Positions 35,218-44,334 of a stretch of DNA of 64,000 nucleotides are shown here, piece after piece; positions within the stretch are counted from its first letter, which is position 1, and the number at the start of each line of letters is the position of its first letter. Both the position numbers and the translations under genes were made by a program. This stretch comes from Bacteroides sp. UBA7333 (GTDB lineage Bacteria > Bacteroidota > Bacteroidia > Bacteroidales > Bacteroidaceae), in the NCBI GenBank assembly GCA_002471195.1, contig DKPN01000067.1, positions 57,302 through 121,301 on the forward strand, read 5' to 3'. Under the pieces are notes generated by a model that saw only the letters and a program-made list of their open reading frames with translations, did not search any database and was not told the origin of the DNA.

Positions 35218-36561
35218 ATGAAAAAAATTACTCTGATAGCTATCCTTTGCATGATAGTTGTAATTCCAACCTTTGCGGGTGGCTATTTAACAAATACCAA
35301 TCAAAACATTGCATTTCTTCGTATGGTAGCACGTGGTGCTTCTACTGAGATCGATGCGGTCTATTCTAATCCAGCTGGTCTTGGATTTATGGCTAATGAA
35401 GGTTTTCATATTTCGTTGAATGGTCAAAGTGCATATCAAACTCGCGAGATCACAGCCGACTTTTTGACTTATACCACAGAAGGTGGTAAACCTGCTACTA
35501 CACCTTTTAACCGTCATTTTAAAGGTACTGCTTCAGCACCTTTTATACCAAGTGTACAAGCTGCTTATAAAATGGGTAAGTGGGCCTTTTCTGGTAGTTT
35601 TGCTGTAACAGGCGGTGGTGGAAAAGCCTCTTTTGATCAAGGCTTGCCTATGTTTTATGCTTTGACGATGGCAGGTATATACAGTCAGTCTAAAGGTTTG
35701 ATTAAACCAGGAATGTATGATGTAAAAAGTGCTATGGACGGAACGCAATATATATTCGGTCTACAGTTGGGTGCAACTTACCGTGTGTTAGATTGGTTGT
35801 CGGTATTTGCGGGTGGACGCATGAACTATGTTAGTGCCGGTTATAAAGGATACGTAAAAGCTACCCTTGATCCTAAGTTTGATGCAATGGCTCAATTATT
35901 GCCAAATGGTTCTACATTAGTTGATATGGCTTTGGATGTTGATCAAAGTGGTTGGGGAGTAACCCCTATTATCGGTTTCGATGCTAAATTCGGTAATTTT
36001 AATTTTGCTACGAAATATGAGTTTCAAACACACTTGAACATTGAAAATAAAACAAAAGAAAATACAACCGGTATGCCGGCTTACGACCATGGTGTAAATA
36101 CACCGAATGATATTCCTGCATTCCTTTCAATTGCTGCGAATTATAAATTCTTACCTAATTTGAATGCTTCTGTTGAATATCATCATTTTTTCGATAAGAA
36201 TGCAGGTATGGCAGATGACAAACAAAAAACGCTTAAGCACGGTACACACGAATACTTAGCGGGTATTGAGTGGGATGTTATTAAATTGTTGACATTGAGC
36301 GGTGGTTTCCAATACACAGATTATGGTTTATCAGATGCATTCCAAGGCGATACAAGTTTTTCTTGTGATTCTTACTCATTAGGTTTTGGTGCTAAGTTTA
36401 ATGTTAATTCAAAATTGGGTATTAACGTAGCTTATTTCTGGACTAATTATAAAGACTATACTAAAAACGAAGCTAGTTATAGCGGAACAGGTTTGCCGGG
36501 AACAAATGTTTATTCACGTACGAATAAAGTATTTGGTGTAGGCGTTGATTACCGTTTCTAA
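35218..36561 (+). CDS. OmpP1/FadL-family outer-membrane transporter
   Basis: 447 residues from ATG at 35218 (MKKITL); the upstream ATG at 35206 adds only 4 residues. Signal peptide about 1-20, ending PTFAGG. The mature N terminus has GGYLTNTNQNIAFLRMVARG and IDAVYSNPAGLGFM, which match the plug region of FadL-type barrels. The C terminus ends in an aromatic beta-strand (FGVGVDYRF). Takes up hydrophobic compounds such as fatty acids. Single gene between a promoter and a bidirectional terminator. Confidence 0.88.
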   Translation: MKKITLIAILCMIVVIPTFAGGYLTNTNQNIAFLRMVARGASTEIDAVYSNPAGLGFMANEGFHISLNGQSAYQTREITADFLTYTTEGGKPATTPFNRHFKGTASAPFIPSVQAAYKMGKWAFSGSFAVTGGGGKASFDQGLPMFYALTMAGIYSQSKGLIKPGMYDVKSAMDGTQYIFGLQLGATYRVLDWLSVFAGGRMNYVSAGYKGYVKATLDPKFDAMAQLLPNGSTLVDMALDVDQSGWGVTPIIGFDAKFGNFNFATKYEFQTHLNIENKTKENTTGMPAYDHGVNTPNDIPAFLSIAANYKFLPNLNASVEYHHFFDKNAGMADDKQKTLKHGTHEYLAGIEWDVIKLLTLSGGFQYTDYGLSDAFQGDTSFSCDSYSLGFGAKFNVNSKLGINVAYFWTNYKDYTKNEASYSGTGLPGTNVYSRTNKVFGVGVDYRF

Positions 36562-36584
36562 TATAAAATTTATACCCTATAAAA

Positions 36585-36624
36585 ACTCCGGCTATCTCAT
36601 CATTGATTGATGGATAGCCGGAGT
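36585..36624. terminator. Bidirectional terminator
   Basis: Perfect 12-bp arms ACTCCGGCTATC / GATAGCCGGAGT with inner pairing CATCA/TGATG, flanked by A- and T-runs. Between two convergent outer-membrane protein genes. Confidence 0.88.
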
Positions 36625-36652
36625 CGTTTTATATAGAGATAAGGTAATATGC

Positions 36653-37969
36653 TTAGAATGAATATTGTGCCATTACGTTAATACGATTTGCATGTCGAGT
36701 CGAATTATCAAGGAATCCTGTACGCCATCCTCTTAAGTATTCAGCACCAAATTGTATGTTAGGAGTAAAGTTCCAGAATATATTTGCAACCAGATATTGG
36801 CTATAACGGAAGAAATCAGAATTATTTACAGGCCATCCATTTTGTGAATATAAGCGAGTTGCACTATATGTACTGCTCATAAATACTTTAGGAGAAATGT
36901 TATATTGTAAGCCAGCATACCAACCCATCATTGGGAGCGTTTGCATTTTACTAGTGTTTTCTGGATTAGGCACTAAGTCAACACTTTGATTAGCAAGTGC
37001 ATTAAACATTTCACTAATACCTTTGCCATAATTCGCTTGTCCCATGAATTGTAGTTTTGGTGTAATTGCTAACGTTGTAGATAATTGTACACCCCAACCT
37101 ATTTGTGATTTCGCTGAAATATCTCCATGGCTATTATAGCTATCATAAGTCATACTGCGAATCACCCCAGCAGCTCTAACTTGGCTATTTGTTCCCCAAC
37201 TATATTCGGCATCTAATACAAAATTAGGCATACGTTGTGCACTCGATTTTACAGCATTCATTTGTTGGGTAAATGAAGGATATGTAGCATTTACTGTTGG
37301 AGCTTCCACTGCAATACCGAAATTCCAATTTTTTAGTTTTGTATAGTTATATGCAAATTGGGTAGCATAATAGAACATTGCTCCACTAGGTCCGGCATAA
37401 TCAATAGTCGTAGGTATAGCAGCTAAATCCATAAAGTTACCATAGCTATATCCAAAAGTAAAACCACAGAACTGTGCATAGGCATTAATCAATTGAAATG
37501 TATTATTATCACCTCTAAAATTACCAGATGTATACACGATGAAGTCTCCTAGTCGTTTGGTTCTGCCTACCATTTTTAAGAATATAGTCGAAGTGGTAAT
37601 ATCCATCTGAAATTGATTTTTAACACCTGTAATTCCTTTTTCGGGTATAAATGATGGGAAAAAGTCGATGTTTTTCACTATCCCTCCAAAATCATACTCG
37701 GCAACAGCCTGCACTGTTGCACCGATACCTAAAGCAAATTTACCTTTTCTATCGGTAAGTAGAAAGCGAGGTGCTCCCGGTTCTCTGAAATACGGAGGTC
37801 TAGTATCATGCATGATTTTCACTATATCGTCTCCTGCTTTATCTCTCGATACAAAAACAACCGCATTCGGCTCTTCGTCTTCTATTACAACCTTACTTTG
37901 GGCATTTGATACAATTGGAAAAAGCCCAAAACTAAGTAGCATTGCTACAGATTTAAGTACTGTTCTCAT
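36653..37969 (-). CDS. Outer-membrane porin-like beta-barrel protein (DcaP-like)
   Basis: 438 residues from ATG at 37969 (MRTVLK; 37978 would add 3 residues). Signal peptide about 1-23, ending VSNAQ. A short N-terminal segment is followed by DRKGKFALGIGATVQAVAEY and many alternating beta strands, ending in the aromatic VMAQYSF. This pattern resembles DcaP-like trimeric porins. Substrate unknown. Monocistronic. Confidence 0.75.
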   Translation of the reverse strand: MRTVLKSVAMLLSFGLFPIVSNAQSKVVIEDEEPNAVVFVSRDKAGDDIVKIMHDTRPPYFREPGAPRFLLTDRKGKFALGIGATVQAVAEYDFGGIVKNIDFFPSFIPEKGITGVKNQFQMDITTSTIFLKMVGRTKRLGDFIVYTSGNFRGDNNTFQLINAYAQFCGFTFGYSYGNFMDLAAIPTTIDYAGPSGAMFYYATQFAYNYTKLKNWNFGIAVEAPTVNATYPSFTQQMNAVKSSAQRMPNFVLDAEYSWGTNSQVRAAGVIRSMTYDSYNSHGDISAKSQIGWGVQLSTTLAITPKLQFMGQANYGKGISEMFNALANQSVDLVPNPENTSKMQTLPMMGWYAGLQYNISPKVFMSSTYSATRLYSQNGWPVNNSDFFRYSQYLVANIFWNFTPNIQFGAEYLRGWRTGFLDNSTRHANRINVMAQYSF

Positions 37970-38109
37970 AATAACCATTTTTTAATATATGAATGATAAT
38001 TCAACAATAAAAATCTAAAATGGTTGTGTAAAGTGCTCTATTTTATTTAATAAAGTTGTAATCTGTTTAATATGTATGAATTTTCGACCATATATAGGGG
38101 ATAATACAT

Positions 38110-38117
38110 TAAATTTG
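38110..38117 (+). promoter_or_regulatory. Candidate -7 box of the yhhQ-queC operon
   Basis: TAAATTTG matches TAnnTTTG and would start a leader of about 75 nt that carries the preQ1-like aptamer. No clean TTTG at -33. Confidence 0.5.
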
Positions 38118-38163
38118 CACCATCAATTTTAACAATAATAACATGTGATGCCGTGAATAGCGG

Positions 38164-38198
38164 TCGTGTATTCTAGAACACCACGTAAAAAACAGGAT
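38164..38198 (+). ncRNA. Candidate preQ1-I riboswitch
   Basis: The segment reads P1 5' CGTG, loop with TTCTAG and ACAC, P1 3' CACG, then the A-rich tail TAAAAAACAGGA. The order and spacing (short hairpin, UUCUAG.. ACACC loop, UAAAAAAC tail) match the class I preQ1 aptamer. The tail ends in AGGA two bases before the yhhQ ATG and can pair with the loop UUCU, so ligand binding would hide the ribosome-binding site. The downstream genes are a queuosine-precursor transporter and queC, exactly the expected targets. Covariance scoring was not possible here. Confidence 0.72.
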
Positions 38199-38199
38199 T

Positions 38200-38883
38200 A
38201 TGAAAGAAAAAGTTTCTGTACCCTTCATGCTGCTTGGCATACTCTTTAATGTATGTTTAATTGCAGCCAACCTTCTCGAAACCAAACTTATTCAAGTAGG
38301 CAGTATTACTATTACAGCCGGTTTGTTAGTGTTTCCAGTCTCTTACATTATTAACGACTGCATTGCAGAAGTGTGGGGATTCAAAAAAGCTCGTCTTATT
38401 ATTTGGAGTGGCTTCGCTATGAATTTCTTCGTAGTAGCACTCGGTTTAACGGCAGTTGCCATTCCGGCTGCACCCTTTTGGGAAGGCGGCGATCATTTCA
38501 ATTTTGTTTTTGGAATGGCTCCACGAATCGTTTGTGCTAGTTTATTGGCCTTTTTGGCAGGTTCATTTCTCAATGCTTATGTTATGAGTAAGATGAAAAT
38601 TGCTTCGAAAGGCAAAAACTTCTCTGCCCGTGCTGTGCTCTCTACTGTCGTAGGAGAAACTGCCGATTCCATTATCTTTTTCCCAATAGCATTTGCCGGA
38701 ATTGTTCCGGTGCGCGAACTATTGATGTTGATGGGTGTACAAATTCTATTAAAAACATTGTACGAAATTATTATTCTTCCCGTCACCATCAAAGTGGTGG
38801 GCTATATTAAAAGAGTAGAGAATATCGATGTATATGATGAGAATATATCGTACAATATTTTAAAAGTAAAAGATATAGCGTAA
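38200..38883 (+). CDS. yhhQ: Queuosine precursor transporter, YhhQ family
   Basis: 227 residues with about six hydrophobic helices, DUF165/YhhQ family. Family blocks include LLVFPVSYIINDCIAEVWGF, then KMKIASKG, VGETADSIIFFPIAF and LLKTLYEIIILPVT. Members import queuosine precursors (preQ0/preQ1) across the inner membrane. It starts 2 bp after a preQ1-like aptamer tail, and its stop overlaps the queC start by 1 bp, so the two are translated together. Confidence 0.92.
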   Translation: MKEKVSVPFMLLGILFNVCLIAANLLETKLIQVGSITITAGLLVFPVSYIINDCIAEVWGFKKARLIIWSGFAMNFFVVALGLTAVAIPAAPFWEGGDHFNFVFGMAPRIVCASLLAFLAGSFLNAYVMSKMKIASKGKNFSARAVLSTVVGETADSIIFFPIAFAGIVPVRELLMLMGVQILLKTLYEIIILPVTIKVVGYIKRVENIDVYDENISYNILKVKDIA

Positions 38884-39560
38884 TGAATAACGAAAAAGCG
38901 TTAATCGTTTTTAGTGGTGGACAAGATTCTACCACTTGCTTATTTTGGGCCAAACGTCAATTTAAGGAGGTTGTGGCTTTGAGCTTCATTTATGGCCAAA
39001 AACATCAACAAGAGGTAGAATTAGCACGCCAAATAGCTTCGGATGCCAATGTTGAATTTCATGTGATGGATGTATCGTTTATCGCCTCTTTAGGAAGAAA
39101 CTCTTTGACAGATACAACTATGGTGATGGATGCAGAAAAACCCGATTCTCGTTTGCCCAATACTTTTGTGCCCGGTCGTAATCTCTTTTTTCTGAGCATA
39201 GCAGCTGTATTTGCTCGCGAAAATGATATCAATCATTTAGTGACCGGTGTTTCACAAACCGATTTTAGCGGATATCCCGACTGTAGAGATGAATTTATCA
39301 AATCGCTCAATGTAACTTTGAATTTAGCGATGGAGCATCCGTTTGTGATTCATACTCCATTAATGTGGATTGATAAAGCACAGACTTGGGCTTTGGCCGA
39401 TCAATTAGGAGTGCTTGATATCATTAGAAATCAAACACTAACCTGCTATAATGGTATGATAGGTGATGGGTGTGGACATTGTCCGGCATGCAAACTGCGC
39501 AACGATGGGTTACAGCGTTATTTTTCGCTTGTCGATAAAGATGATGCATATAAAAAATAA
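38883..39560 (+). CDS. queC: 7-cyano-7-deazaguanine synthase
   Basis: Makes preQ0 from 7-carboxy-7-deazaguanine with ammonia and ATP, in queuosine biosynthesis. 225 residues. The PP-loop ATP motif is FSGGQDSTTCLFWA at the N terminus; the zinc site is CYNGMIGDGCGHCPACKLR near the C terminus. Length is typical. Followed by a bidirectional terminator. Confidence 0.96.
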   Translation: MNNEKALIVFSGGQDSTTCLFWAKRQFKEVVALSFIYGQKHQQEVELARQIASDANVEFHVMDVSFIASLGRNSLTDTTMVMDAEKPDSRLPNTFVPGRNLFFLSIAAVFARENDINHLVTGVSQTDFSGYPDCRDEFIKSLNVTLNLAMEHPFVIHTPLMWIDKAQTWALADQLGVLDIIRNQTLTCYNGMIGDGCGHCPACKLRNDGLQRYFSLVDKDDAYKK

Positions 39561-39587
39561 GTTAGCAGTAAAATGAATCCTATAAAA

Positions 39588-39623
39588 AAAGGAGCGTACT
39601 CATCTGTAGGGTATGCTCCTTTT
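39588..39623. terminator. Bidirectional terminator
   Basis: Arms AAAGGAGCGTACT / GGTATGCTCCTTT with G-U pairs, loop of 9, flanked by A- and T-runs; between queC and a convergent small gene. Confidence 0.8.
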
Positions 39624-39644
39624 GGTAATAAATCAATCTTACAT

Positions 39645-39902
39645 CTATTGGTTGGCCCATTGATGTATTACTTCACTTTTCACATTCACACCATACTCTT
39701 CGGCTTTGCGAAGAATGTTGCGAGCCAATTCAGCTTTTCTATCTTCGGGTGCATATCTAAAATAGGCCTCTGCCGCACGCACATGTGTTGCGTCGGGCAT
39801 AGGAAACTCTCTCAAATCGGGCAATCCATATTCCGAATCGGGCAATTCTCTTTTTTCTTCTGCGTTGAGGCGATCGGCTCCCGGGTGACTCATTCTTTTC
39901 AT
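39645..39902 (-). CDS. Small conserved-looking protein of unknown function
   Basis: 85 residues, charged and soluble. Features are KRMSHPGADRLNAEEKRELP, DSEYGLPDLREFPMPDATH and AEAYFRYAPEDRKAELARNI; the last two resemble a motif of small proteins that include a hydrophilic region with L-P-D-x-x-x-x-x-P-x-x-D-x-x-H. I do not assign a function. The opposite frame (39573-39968) is its shadow and overlaps the terminator. Confidence 0.65.
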   Translation of the reverse strand: MKRMSHPGADRLNAEEKRELPDSEYGLPDLREFPMPDATHVRAAEAYFRYAPEDRKAELARNILRKAEEYGVNVKSEVIHQWANQ

Positions 39903-40004
39903 CTTTATATAGTTTTTTGTTTTTTATATAACAAACTAAGTGGTAAAAATGATTGTTTTATATCGTAATATATTGTGTTGAAAATGAGTTGTTTGGTAAG
40001 TCCG

Positions 40005-40065
40005 CTGATTTATCACGCTATTTCCGCCCATTTAGCATGGTAAAACCACTGATCTACCATGCTGT
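40005..40065. repeat. 44-bp-spaced direct repeats with inverted repeat
   Basis: CTGATTTATCACGCTAT (40005-40021) and CTGATCTACCATGCTGT (40049-40065) match at 13 of 17 bases. AGCATGGTA (40034-40042) is the exact complement of TACCATGCT (40055-40063). The symmetry suggests a protein-binding site or a remnant repeat. Confidence 0.55.
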
Positions 40066-40207
40066 ATATGAGTAGGCTAATGGATCATGAATTTTGCATC
40101 GTGTAATCATTTAATAAATATGTTTGTGCACTGTTTTGTAAGCAACAAATGTGTAATTAAAAACACTTTTAAACGATTATATTTCCGTGCCTTACACAAT
40201 TAATTTA

Positions 40208-40215
40208 TATCTTTG
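40208..40215 (+). promoter_or_regulatory. Candidate -7 box of the fumarase gene
   Basis: TATCTTTG matches TAnnTTTG, 45 bp before the ATG. TTTCCG about 20 bp upstream is a poor -33 element. Confidence 0.5.
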
Positions 40216-40260
40216 ACGAAATAATTAATTCTTATTACGTAATAAAATAATAAATAGATT

Positions 40261-41910
40261 ATGGCATTACCTCCGTTTAAATACGAACCCATGTTTCAAT
40301 TGGGAGAAGATAAAACCAAGTATTATTTGCTATCTGATAAATATGTATCGGTAAGCGAATTTGATGGTAAACCCATTTTGAAAATTGCCAAAGGTGCATT
40401 AGAGTTGATGACTCAAACTGCATTTCGTGATGTGTCGTTTATGCTTCGTCGCGAGCACAACGAGCAAGTTGCAAAAATTCTTCGCGATCCTGAAGCGAGC
40501 GATAACGATAAATATGTAGCGCTTACAATGCTTCGCAATGCCGAAGTAGCGGCTAAAGGTCAATTGCCTTTCTGTCAAGATACCGGAACTGCAATTATTC
40601 ATGGCGAAAAAGGTCAACAAGTTTGGACCGGCTTTGACGATGAAGAAGAGATAGCACATGGTGTTTACAATACCTATACGCAAGAAAATCTTCGTTATTC
40701 GCAAAATGCCCCTTTAAATATGTATGATGAGGTAAATACTAAATGTAACTTACCTGCTCAAATTGATATTGAAGCTACACACGGCATGGAATACAAATTT
40801 CTTTGTGTTGCCAAAGGTGGTGGCTCTGCCAACAAAACATACCTTTTTCAAGAAACCAAAGCTATTTTGAACCCGACGACATTGGTTCCTTATTTGGTTG
40901 AAAAAATGAAAACATTGGGTACAGCGGCTTGCCCTCCTTACCATGTGGCATTTGTGATTGGTGGTACTTCGGCCGAAAAAAATCTATTAACCGTTAAATT
41001 GGCTTCCACTCATTATTACGATGAATTGCCAACTACTGGCGACGAAACGGGTCGTGCATTCCGCGATATCGAACTTGAAAAAGAGGTATTAAAAGCGGCG
41101 CAATGCATTGGCTTAGGTGCACAGTTTGGTGGTAAATATTTTGCTCACGATATCCGTATTGTTCGTTTGCCTCGTCATGGTGCGTCATGTCCGGTAGGTA
41201 TGGGCGTATCTTGCTCGGCCGATCGTAATATCAAATGCAAAATCAATAAAGATGGTATTTGGATTGAACAAATGGATGCGCATCCAGCAGAATTGATTCC
41301 TGAAGAGTTGCGTACACAAGGTGAAGGCGATGTAGTAAAAGTTGACTTGAACCAACCGATGACCGAAATATTGAAAGAGTTGACGAAATATCCTGTTTCA
41401 ACTCGTCTTTCATTGAATGGTACTATTATAGTAGGTCGCGACATTGCGCATGCAAAATTGAAAGAGATTCTTGATCGTGGCGAGGAACTTCCACAATATA
41501 TCAAAGATCATCCTATCTACTATGCCGGCCCTGCAAAAACTCCAGAAGGCATGCCTTGTGGATCGATGGGTCCTACAACAGCAGGACGTATGGATAGCTA
41601 TGTAGATCTATTCCAAAGTCATGGCGGTAGCTTAATTATGTTGGCAAAAGGTAACCGTAGCCAACAAGTTACTGACGCTTGTCATAAACACGGTGGCTTC
41701 TACTTAGGCTCAATTGGTGGCCCAGCGGCAATTCTTGCTCAAAACAATATTAAGCACATTGAATGTGTGGCATATCCCGAACTTGGAATGGAAGCTATTT
41801 GGAAAATCGAGGTAGTTGATTTCCCTGCATTCATCTTGGTTGATGATAAAGGAAACGATTTCTTCAAACAAATCAAACCACGTTGCCCGGTTGATAGCTG
41901 CAATAAATAA
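40261..41910 (+). CDS. fumB: Fumarate hydratase, class I (4Fe-4S)
   Basis: Reversible hydration of fumarate to malate; in Bacteroidales it mostly runs malate to fumarate for fumarate respiration. 549 residues, FumA/FumB single-chain type. Cluster ligand Cys105 lies in LPFCQDTGT, and further Cys residues in TAACPPYH and GASCPVGMGVSC. The C-terminal beta domain contains AGPAKTPEGMPCGSMGPTT and GGFYLGSIGGPA. Oxygen-labile cluster expected. Monocistronic with its own terminator. Confidence 0.94.
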   Translation: MALPPFKYEPMFQLGEDKTKYYLLSDKYVSVSEFDGKPILKIAKGALELMTQTAFRDVSFMLRREHNEQVAKILRDPEASDNDKYVALTMLRNAEVAAKGQLPFCQDTGTAIIHGEKGQQVWTGFDDEEEIAHGVYNTYTQENLRYSQNAPLNMYDEVNTKCNLPAQIDIEATHGMEYKFLCVAKGGGSANKTYLFQETKAILNPTTLVPYLVEKMKTLGTAACPPYHVAFVIGGTSAEKNLLTVKLASTHYYDELPTTGDETGRAFRDIELEKEVLKAAQCIGLGAQFGGKYFAHDIRIVRLPRHGASCPVGMGVSCSADRNIKCKINKDGIWIEQMDAHPAELIPEELRTQGEGDVVKVDLNQPMTEILKELTKYPVSTRLSLNGTIIVGRDIAHAKLKEILDRGEELPQYIKDHPIYYAGPAKTPEGMPCGSMGPTTAGRMDSYVDLFQSHGGSLIMLAKGNRSQQVTDACHKHGGFYLGSIGGPAAILAQNNIKHIECVAYPELGMEAIWKIEVVDFPAFILVDDKGNDFFKQIKPRCPVDSCNK

Positions 41911-41944
41911 TCGAAATATCGCATAGCCGTATTCAAATAAATTT

Positions 41945-41992
41945 CACGGATTCCAATATAGTATAATACTTACAAAATGATTGGAATCCGTG
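41945..41992 (+). terminator. Terminator of the fumarase gene
   Basis: Perfect 13-bp arms CACGGATTCCAAT / ATTGGAATCCGTG, loop of 22, followed by TTTTTTT. Confidence 0.85.
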
Positions 41993-42117
41993 TTTTTTTA
42001 TATTTTATACTATCACATGCAATGACTTATATTATGATTCGTCGCTTATTGAATATTTTTTTGAATATTCGATATAAGTTTTAATGTGAAAATGTAAAAT
42101 AAGCTTTCATTCTGTTT

Positions 42118-42148
42118 TTTGATTAGATGCATAGTTTTTGTATCTTCG
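42118..42148 (+). promoter_or_regulatory. Promoter of the fucosidase gene
   Basis: TTTG (42118-42121), 19 bp, TATCTTCG (42141-42148): good -33 and near-consensus -7. A start site near 42155 rules out the upstream ATG at 42127. Confidence 0.65.
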
Positions 42149-42180
42149 CACTTTCTCAAATTAATCAACTTATTTATACC

Positions 42181-44253
42181 ATGAAAAGAAGAACACTTTT
42201 ATTGGGAACCATTGGAGCAATGACATTGTTATCCGTTGGCTGTCAAAATGTTCCGGCACCTGAACCGGTTTATCCTCTTCCTACACAAGCCCAAGTAAAT
42301 TGGCAAAAGATGGAGACATATGCATTTGTGCATTTTGGTCTCAACACATTCAATAATATGGAGTGGGGCTTTGGCGATACTCCCGAATCAACATTCGATC
42401 CAACCGATTTGAATGTTGGACAATGGGTAGAAACGCTTAAAAATGCAGGCATGAAAGGAATCATAATCACAGTGAAACATCATGATGGATTCTGTTTATG
42501 GCCGACTAAAAATGGCGATTATAGTGTTAAAAACTCTCCTGTGCAAAATGGACAATCAGATCTAGTTAGAGATCTTGTTGAAGCTTGCAAAAAAGAAGAT
42601 TTGAAAATCGGTATTTATATCTCGCCATGGGATCGTAATCATGCTAAATATGGCGAAAAAGAATATGTCGATTATTTTCAGTCAACTATCAAAGAAATGG
42701 TAGAAGATTATTGTGCAGCCAATGGTGTTGAACTATTCGAATTCTGGTTCGATGGCGCTAATGGTGGCGATGGATATTATGGCGGTGAACGTGGTGTACG
42801 CAACATTAATCCTACCGAATATTATCGTTATGAAGAGGCTGCCAATACGATTCATTCAAAATTTCCTGATGCAATGATTTTCGGTGGTACTGTTCCTACT
42901 ATTCGTTGGATAGGAAACGAACATGGCTATGCCGGACAAACCAATTGGGCGATGTGGGGAAAAGGCTTACCTGAATCACGCAAACTTGAAAATGGAGATA
43001 TCAACGGCCCCGACTGGTTGCCCGGAGAAGTCGATGTATCAGTACGCCCGGGATGGTTCTATCATACACGCGAAGATCACCAACTTCGCTCATTATCTAC
43101 CCTTGTCGATTATTACTATCAAAGTGTAGGACGTAATGCTAACCTATTATTAAATTTCCCTATTAATCATGCGGGAAGAATTCCAACTTCCGATTCGATC
43201 AGAATTATGGAATGGAAAAAAACGCTTGATCGTCAATTTGCCAACGATTTGGCTGCAAAAGCAAAATTCTCGGCAACAAATGAACGAGGTAGAGGATACC
43301 AAGCAGCTAAGGTGAATGATGGTAATTGGGATACTTATTGGGCTACTCAAGATGGAGTTACTACAGGTGATATTATTGCATCGTTTGATGCTCCAACAGA
43401 ATTTAATACAGTACTTCTTCAAGAATATATCCCTCTAGGACAACGTATCAAATCATTTACGATAGAATATAAGAATGATAAAAACGAGTTTGTTCCGGTC
43501 GCTTCGAAAGATACAATGTCGACTGTAGGATACAAACGATTGATTCGTTTTGATAATGTAACAACTAAAGAACTTAAAATTTCATTTACGGATAGTCGTG
43601 GTGTTCCTTGTATTAATAATATTAGTATATATTCTGCACCGGCAGTATTGGATGTACCCAAAATTGTTCGCAGTGCCGATGGTAAAGTAAATATTAATAG
43701 TGCTAAAGGTACGGTAGTATATTATACGATCGATGGTACTGAACCTACAACCGCTTCATTGCCATTTTCAGCTCCATTTGAGTTTGCCCAAAAGGGTATC
43801 ATCAAAGCGGTTGCTTATGATCCTACCACAAATGAACCATCTCCCGTGGGTACTCAATTATTCGATATTGTTCAAGCTCCTTTTGAGATAATGAAACCTA
43901 TTGCCGACAAGGGCAATAAGCATGCTTTCGATGGAAATCCTTCTACAAGTTATTATTTGCCTAAAGGCACTAACTCGTTGACTTTCTCTCTTGGAGGTAA
44001 ATATAATATTTGTGGACTAGAGTATACTCCTGACCAAAACCGATGGGGTGCCGGCCCTATTCATCGTTATAAAATATATATCGACAATAAGTTTATAAAA
44101 GAGGGTGAGTTTTCTAATATTAAGCAAAATCCGATTAAACAATATATTGAGTTTCCTCAAACTGAAGGTTCAAATATAACTGTAGAGGTGCTTCGAATAG
44201 CCGATGATACAAATCGTGCATCCTTTGCCGAACTATCTGTGATTACGGAATAA
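42181..44253 (+). CDS. Exported alpha-L-fucosidase (GH29) with C-terminal carbohydrate-binding domains
   Basis: 690 residues from ATG at 42181. Lipoprotein signal with lipobox LLSVGC (Cys at about 20). The GH29 catalytic domain spans about 35-370: YAFVHFGLNTFNNMEWG, VKHHDGFCLWPTK and the nucleophile Asp in EFWFDGANGG (about 190). Then come an F5/8-type discoidin-like domain (about 375-485), a small domain with VVYYTIDGTEPTTAS typical of chitobiase-like C-terminal repeats, and a second discoidin-like domain (about 575-690). It probably cuts terminal fucose from host or plant glycans in the periplasm or at the surface. Stands alone, without a SusC/SusD pair. Confidence 0.9.
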   Translation: MKRRTLLLGTIGAMTLLSVGCQNVPAPEPVYPLPTQAQVNWQKMETYAFVHFGLNTFNNMEWGFGDTPESTFDPTDLNVGQWVETLKNAGMKGIIITVKHHDGFCLWPTKNGDYSVKNSPVQNGQSDLVRDLVEACKKEDLKIGIYISPWDRNHAKYGEKEYVDYFQSTIKEMVEDYCAANGVELFEFWFDGANGGDGYYGGERGVRNINPTEYYRYEEAANTIHSKFPDAMIFGGTVPTIRWIGNEHGYAGQTNWAMWGKGLPESRKLENGDINGPDWLPGEVDVSVRPGWFYHTREDHQLRSLSTLVDYYYQSVGRNANLLLNFPINHAGRIPTSDSIRIMEWKKTLDRQFANDLAAKAKFSATNERGRGYQAAKVNDGNWDTYWATQDGVTTGDIIASFDAPTEFNTVLLQEYIPLGQRIKSFTIEYKNDKNEFVPVASKDTMSTVGYKRLIRFDNVTTKELKISFTDSRGVPCINNISIYSAPAVLDVPKIVRSADGKVNINSAKGTVVYYTIDGTEPTTASLPFSAPFEFAQKGIIKAVAYDPTTNEPSPVGTQLFDIVQAPFEIMKPIADKGNKHAFDGNPSTSYYLPKGTNSLTFSLGGKYNICGLEYTPDQNRWGAGPIHRYKIYIDNKFIKEGEFSNIKQNPIKQYIEFPQTEGSNITVEVLRIADDTNRASFAELSVITE

Positions 44254-44281
44254 ACTTACTGCAATTAATATCGGTTCTTAT

Positions 44282-44319
44282 AAAAAAAGTCTGTCTAAAA
44301 ACTTAGACAGACTTTTTTT
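44282..44319. terminator. Bidirectional terminator
   Basis: Perfect 17-bp arms (A-run then GTCTGTCTAA, and TTAGACAGAC then T-run) with a 4-nt loop. Between the fucosidase gene and convergent rsgA. Confidence 0.92.
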
Positions 44320-44334
44320 ATGAAATATGTTTGA

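Larger units (their letters stand above)
39903..40260. other. 358-bp intergenic region with inverted and direct repeats
   Basis: No gene. It holds a pair of 17-bp direct repeats 44 bp apart (40005-40021 and 40049-40065), an inverted repeat between them (40034-40063), and the fumarase promoter box (40208-40215). The rest is AT-rich. Confidence 0.65.

Noticed and set aside
39573..39968. 131-codon plus-strand frame downstream of queC
   Set aside because: It lies antisense to the 85-codon minus-strand gene, runs through the terminator hairpin, and its Cys/Phe/His-rich product looks like antisense translation.
42127..42180. Longer start for the fucosidase gene
   Set aside because: It would begin before the predicted transcription start, and only the product from 42181 starts with a proper lipoprotein signal.
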